From Spironucleus salmonicida (lineage: Eukaryota; Fornicata; Diplomonadida; Hexamitidae), in NCBI GenBank assembly GCA_000497125.2, contig CM035318.1, forward strand, positions 1,670,001-1,734,000: 64,000 nt of DNA, given 5' to 3'. Every line of letters begins with the position of its first letter. Position 1 is the stretch's first letter. Below are positions 59,382 to 64,000 of this stretch, piece by piece. The translations under genes were made by a program, and so were the position numbers. Below the pieces are notes generated by a model. That model was not told where the DNA came from, did no database searches, and saw only the letters and a program-made list of their open reading frames with translations.

Positions 59382-59924
59382 ATGAGTTGTGAAGATTTAA
59401 TCTCATCAATAAAAACAGCCATTAATATTACTCTAGATTTCAATCTTTCATCACTCTAAGTAATTTGTCTTGCATGTCATGCATAATATAATAATTAACA
59501 TTTTAGTTCAACTAGGCTAAAGAAATATACTAAGTAACTTTATCACAAAATTACTAAACATTATAGGTAACAATCATTCTAAGAGAGATATCATATAATC
59601 ACCCATAAACCATCAATTTTACTTCGACTAATGGAATTTTATGATCATCCATTATTACTTGAAAACCTAAAATCTTGTGTAAAAATAATTTAATAAAAAA
59701 CAGTTGGAACAGGATAATCTTAAGAATGTCCCAAATGTGTAATTCTTGCAGCTTTAATATGCCTTTAAGGCGAAGAAGCTGAGGTTATAGCAGGTAGGAA
59801 TTGGAGAGTTTTAGTTGAATTAGGAATTGACAAGTAGGGTAAAATTTCTGAAAATAGCTTTATTAATGATAATGTAACTAGCGAAGGGAGTAATTATTCA
59901 GACCTAAGAAATTTTATTGTGTGA
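59382..59924 (+). CDS. Hypothetical protein
   Basis: 180 residues, mostly helical with Cys/His (VICLACHAQYNNQHF; ECPKCVILAALICLQG). The paired cysteines are not spaced like a classic zinc finger. The central part (HKPSILLRLMEFYDHPLLLE) and the segment VIAGRNWRVLVELGID look conserved, perhaps an ORC6- or cyclin-like helical fold, but this is a guess. It ends 4 bp from the convergent ankyrin gene. Confidence 0.62.
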
Positions 59925-59928
59925 ATAT

Positions 59929-61029
59929 TCAGTCACTTAACTCACTTATATCAGAATCTGTCATTTAATATATGAAATTATTGTTATCTGCGTATGTATT
60001 TTCTGCATAATTGATTAGTTATAAATAACTAACACTATCATTTTTTCCAATAGACTCAATATTAAGAACATGATTATTTTAATTAATCATGCCAGATCCA
60101 GTTCTAGTGATTTTGTTGTTTTTAAGTCCATTGAAACTTTAAACTCTAAAGACCTCTTCTCTTCTCATATTCAAAATAGAATTAATTTTGACTAGACTTC
60201 CTATTTTCTTGTTGTTATCAATAAACTTTGCTATACAAAACTTAGGCTGTGGTAGAGGGCCACCCATCCATGTAGGAATTGGTAGTAACCGCTCTCCTAA
60301 CTTATATCCTAATATAAGTTAACCACAAGTATCTCTATTCTCTAGAGAAGTTAGTGCTGTAGTAGGAAAAGTTTTTAAACAATCGACATCTTGGTGGCAA
60401 TTAAAATTTCTAACGTGCTTTGTTGTAAATTTATTAAAAAGCACAGAATTTGTCATTCTCATTATCATATCAATAAAGAGCATTGACCCTAAATTTTTTG
60501 CAAAAATTAAGTGGTCAAGCCTAAAATAACTAAAAACATATTTTATAAAAAGATCTTTGTGCTGTTAGACGCAACTTAACATTTCCTTCTATCCATTTAG
60601 AGCCAACAGCGAAATTAAATCATATGGCGGAGGATATTTTAAAATTTCATATCTTCTTGCACTTTCTAAATAATATGGCAATGCATAACTAACAATTTTA
60701 TGTGAGTCTGATAAAATAGCCAACTATAAAGGAGATACATTAGCTGGAACAGGAAAATGTGGAATAATACCATTAACAGTCATAACTGGTATTTTATGTG
60801 GCTTCAATGTTAATATATCTAATTCTTAAGAAAATAAGGCTTTAAACGCAGCGTAATGACCAAAATATGCAGTATAGTGTAGAGCAGTAAATCCTTCAAT
60901 ATTTCCCTTGCATATATCTGATCTAGTATCTTTTTATTTAGAAAACTATCCTACTAATGTAAGCAATTCCTTATCAAGGCCCAGCTATGCTGCATTAAAC
61001 CACTGTGTCGTATCTAAACATGAACCCAT
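59929..61029 (-). CDS. Ankyrin-repeat protein with N-myristoylation-type start
   Basis: 366 residues. The start MGSCLDTTQW fits the N-myristoylation consensus (Gly2, small residue at 3, Thr near 7) with Cys4 as a possible palmitoylation site, so membrane association is likely. Ankyrin-type helices follow: QWFNAAQLGLDKELLTLV, then GFTALHYTAYFGHYAAFKAL (the TALHxAxxxGH signature), then VSPLQLAILSDSHKIV. The C-terminal ~150 residues are a basic region (KIGSLVKINSILNMRREEVF) and an acidic end (DSDISELSD). Ankyrin repeats bind partners; the partner is unknown. Confidence 0.72.
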
Positions 61030-61189
61030 TATTGCTAATAATAAACTTATATCCTGGTTTAATAATATAATATTATTATTAATAACTAAATTGCTAAATA
61101 CATTAAGTAAAATAATAATAGTATATTTATGATTTGTTATAATTCTTTTTAGTTACAAAAATTTAATAAGATACGTATATAAATAATAG

Positions 61190-62899
61190 TCATATCAACC
61201 CTTCTAATTCCTTTATTAATTCATCTAATTCTATTTCAAATCCTGATAACTTTTACTCTTTGTCCAATAATACTCTTTCAAATTTTTCAGTTTCTTCTCT
61301 TAATCTTCTTTCTGCTATAACTGCTCGTTCTACCATTTAATTAGAATATGCTAATGGCTTGTCTGCTGCCTCCAATCTTCGTTATATTTCGTTTAGCTTG
61401 CTATCAGTATTGTTCTCCTTTAATATTTATAATTCTTATTTAAGCTCCTAATTATTGCATCTTTCATTAGCAATTTAACTCTCTGTGTTTCTTATTTAAA
61501 TTTTTAATTCAGAATTAGCTTTATCATAATCGAATCTAATTTATCTTATTCTTTGTTCGTTAAACTCATCCTCTCGCAATTTTTATTCAAAGTGCTCTTT
61601 TTCTAGTGACTTAATGCGAGACTTATCTAATTCTCTCATTTATTCAAGTTGTTGTATTTGTTATTTTAACATGTCTGTATCTTCTTATTTTTAAGGCGAT
61701 AACTAAATAAGTTTAACTTATAAACTTGAAATCTCTGTTAACTATTTGCTTATTTATTAATCTCTCTTTTCGATTTCTTTCATAATATTAGTATTACTCC
61801 CAGTAACTTATGGTTTTAAAGTTTCCTTTGCATTTTACACTATCTTATTCTTTAAATATAAAAGTTCCTTGTCTTTTTCTTATAATAAAATTTACAAAGC
61901 TTGAAGATCAGTAACAGCCTCATTTATTTTATTTTTATATATTTCTTCATTATTGGATTTATTATTTTTTATTATATTAATAACATCAAATAACATTTTA
62001 TTTGCATCAACTTCTGCGTCAACATCATATAATTCACTTATAATATCTGCAAACATTTTCTTCATTTTTTAGTTTTCATTCATGGTTTATTAAAATTCAT
62101 CTTTTAACCTATTCACCAATAATTTAGTATTATTATGATCATAAACTTCGGAATTAAGTTTATGTCTAAGATTAGTAAGAATTTAATCTGATTGAGTTTA
62201 CTATTAATTTTATTTTGGCTACTGCAGCCTGTCACATTCTTTTTACAAATTCGTAATTAATTTTTCTTATTAATCAAATGAATGATCCGAGTGAGTTTTT
62301 GGTGGTAAATTTTAATAGATTTTATTGTTCTTTTTGTGTGTTTAGTCTATATTTTGATACATCTAAACAATAGGTTGATTTATCTATTTTGCTATAGATT
62401 AAGATTTTTCTGCCAGGATAGATGGTTCATTTGCTGTAAAATATTCATATTGCAAATTTTTAGATAGCTAGAGACTATCTACTAATTAATGGCTGTTAAT
62501 TCGTGGTGTAATTTGATTATAAACATGTTCCAAATCTGAAAGTTATTACTCTAAATTTGATGAGTTTGATTTGTTATTATATTTTTAATTAATTGATGGA
62601 TAATTTGAATCATATTTATTCTCTAAAGATATAGAATCAGTAAATGATTACATATCTAAATTAGAATGCTTTGACTCAGAACCTTATTTCATGGTACTCA
62701 TTGGAGGTGACTTAAGATAAGAATCATTAAATGATTACTAATAATTATTCTATTCAATTTCTTCCTCCTCACTATCCAACTAACTGATGATTTTCTATAA
62801 ATCTGTTTCTGGCCCAGTATTTGACTATTCTCCACTTTCTCCCTCTAATCTTTTTCTCAGCCTATTTTGAACTGCTTACTATAATTTTGTGCGTTCCAT
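61190..62899 (-). CDS. Coiled-coil protein
   Basis: 569 residues. An acidic/Ser-rich N-terminal ~200 residues (LDSEEEEIEQNNYQ) is followed by almost continuous coiled coil from ~230 to the end (EKRDQQISKQLTEISSLQ; QQIQQLEQMRELDKSRIKSL; LEAADKPLAYSNQMVERAVI). The end, FEIELDELIKELEGLI, is also helical. It resembles centrosomal or flagellar coiled-coil proteins, without a family signature. 59 bp from the divergent annexin gene. Confidence 0.75.
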
Positions 62900-62958
62900 T
62901 ATAAAAGCAAAATTTATAAATATTAAATCTTATTATATATTCGATAAAAACAGAATAA

Positions 62959-63903
62959 ATGCCTGATAATTAACCAGCTTTATTGGATACTATAACACTA
63001 CACAATACATTAGAATAAATGTAAAACCTTAAATCTGGGTCTATTTCAGATAAAAAATTTATCGAGATAATCAAAAAACTTACTGAGGATTAATTTAATC
63101 AAATTAATCGAGAATTCTATTTACAAAATAAAACCTCAATATCATAATTTATCATAGATATTATCAAAGATCAGGCAACTGAAGATCTTTGTCTAGCTGT
63201 ACTTGCTCCAAAATACTATATTTGGTCAAAGTCTATACATATATCATTTCTAGATCTTTTGAATAATTCAGATTTACTTATTACCGCGATTTTATCATTA
63301 GATATTATAGACCTCTTTAAAGTAAAGTAATAATATAAATTATAATTCAAAACTGACCTTGTTGAAGATTTTAATTCATTTATTTAAGGTCATTCTTTTT
63401 GGCAATAATTATTAAGACAATGGATTACACGTGATACCCCTGGCGTAGTATCTTCACGGTTTAGTGTTGAAAAGGATGCAAAGGCGTTAGATTTAGCAAC
63501 GAAAGGCTCAGGAACTGATATTGAAATATATGTAAATATTTTTACGACATCAACAACTACAGAATTCAAGGATATTATCTTAAACTATGAAAATTTAGTC
63601 GGTGTGACATTTAAAAAATCATTAGAAGATGAATTTCTAACCGATTCACTAGATTATTATGCTGCAATGCTTGTTACAGAAAGATTGCGATCTCCTGAAG
63701 CGTTAACAGAATTTATATTTTCATACTGTTTTACAGAAAAAAATGGTGACAAGCCTATGCTTAACTTTCTAATTAGTATGTTTAAAGATAAAGTAGATTT
63801 ATCAAAAATTAAGGGTGCTTAATCTAAGATTAAATAACAAATCAACCCAATTTAAGCAGGAAATTACTAAAATGCTGTTTTAAGTTTTTTTGGATTTAAA
63901 TGA
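62959..63903 (+). CDS. Annexin family protein (alpha-giardin-like)
   Basis: 314 residues, the usual size for a four-repeat annexin. The third repeat shows the family signature clearly: EKDAKALDLATKGSGTDIEI, i.e. A..L..A.KG.GTD, followed by IFTTSTTTEFKDIILNYENL and LEDEFLTDSLDYYAAMLV, the helices C-E of an annexin repeat. The other repeats are more divergent. In annexins the KGxGTD loop plus a downstream acidic residue (here in DEFLTDSLDYY) can bind calcium. They bind anionic membranes in a Ca2+-dependent way; alpha-giardins of diplomonads are members. It starts at an ATG 59 bp from the divergent coiled-coil gene. Confidence 0.75.
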
Positions 63904-63937
63904 TAATATCATATTTTATTTATTTTCACTTCTTTTA

Positions 63938-64000
63938 ATGACTACTTTCTAAAAAAACTAGTTAGTCTCGGATAAGAAGATAATGCATTAAGAAATTAAT
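63938..64000 (+). CDS. Start of a further gene, cut by the window end
   Basis: 21 in-frame codons from the ATG at 63938 to the window edge (MTTFQKNQLVSDKKIMHQEI). The 34-bp gap after the annexin stop fits the local spacing. Too short to judge function. Confidence 0.35.

Noticed and set aside
1-64000. Transposons, LTR or virus-like elements
   Set aside because: No reverse transcriptase, integrase, transposase, capsid motif, terminal repeat or target-site duplication was seen.

Overview
The window is nuclear DNA from a protist that reads UAA and UAG as glutamine and uses UGA as its only stop. This is NCBI translation table 6. Under the standard code almost every gene would be shredded. With TAA/TAG read as Gln, long uninterrupted genes appear, and eL43 at 58934 is a complete ribosomal protein only under this code. 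The sequence is very AT-rich. Ciliates, hexamitid diplomonads and some oxymonads use this code. Near absence of introns, very short spacers and an annexin lean towards an intron-poor metamonad, while the large signalling fusion lean towards a ciliate or oxymonad. I cannot decide from sequence alone.

Layout. 1-12.3 kb: a Gln-rich protein (cut by the left edge) with 39 copies of a 33-bp repeat, a protein kinase, a small membrane ORF, an SCP/NIF-type phosphatase, a 1428-residue WD40 protein and a B-box protein. 12.4-23.3 kb: a giant coiled-coil protein, Noc3-like, two small genes, a PP2A scaffold subunit, an unknown gene and TFIIH p44/Ssl1. 23.3-34.1 kb, mostly minus strand: a 1923-codon coiled-coil ORF, a SNARE-like protein, an unknown gene, eIF4A, a protein with Phe-x-Pro-Lys-Ile repeats, and ESCRT-III. 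34.2-42.6 kb: unknown gene, RanBP1, a Rab-like GTPase with a long N-terminal hexapeptide repeat, a P1-like stalk protein with an N-terminal extension, about 0.9 kb without a convincing gene, and an unknown gene. 42.7-50.3 kb: coiled-coil and membrane genes and the most striking gene of the window, a 984-codon ORF that joins a multi-pass membrane region, an RGS domain and a cyclic-nucleotide phosphodiesterase-like domain whose metal-binding histidines and aspartate are lost. 50.4-64 kb: tail-anchored and coiled-coil proteins, an MSP/Hydin-type axonemal protein with a GC-rich 3' part, a C11orf65-family protein, a multi-pass membrane protein, eL43, an ankyrin protein with a myristoylation-type start, another coiled-coil protein, an annexin and the start of one more gene.

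The genes are not an operon. Head-to-head neighbours are about 50-120 bp apart and tail-to-tail neighbours often only 1-16 bp apart, so 3' UTRs must overlap. Many products suit a flagellated cell with active membrane traffic: MSP/Hydin, coiled coils, ESCRT-III, SNARE-like, Rab-like, annexin. I found no mobile element, virus-like element, CRISPR array, tRNA or rRNA gene. Products were named by reading translations against remembered family motifs. No database search was possible.
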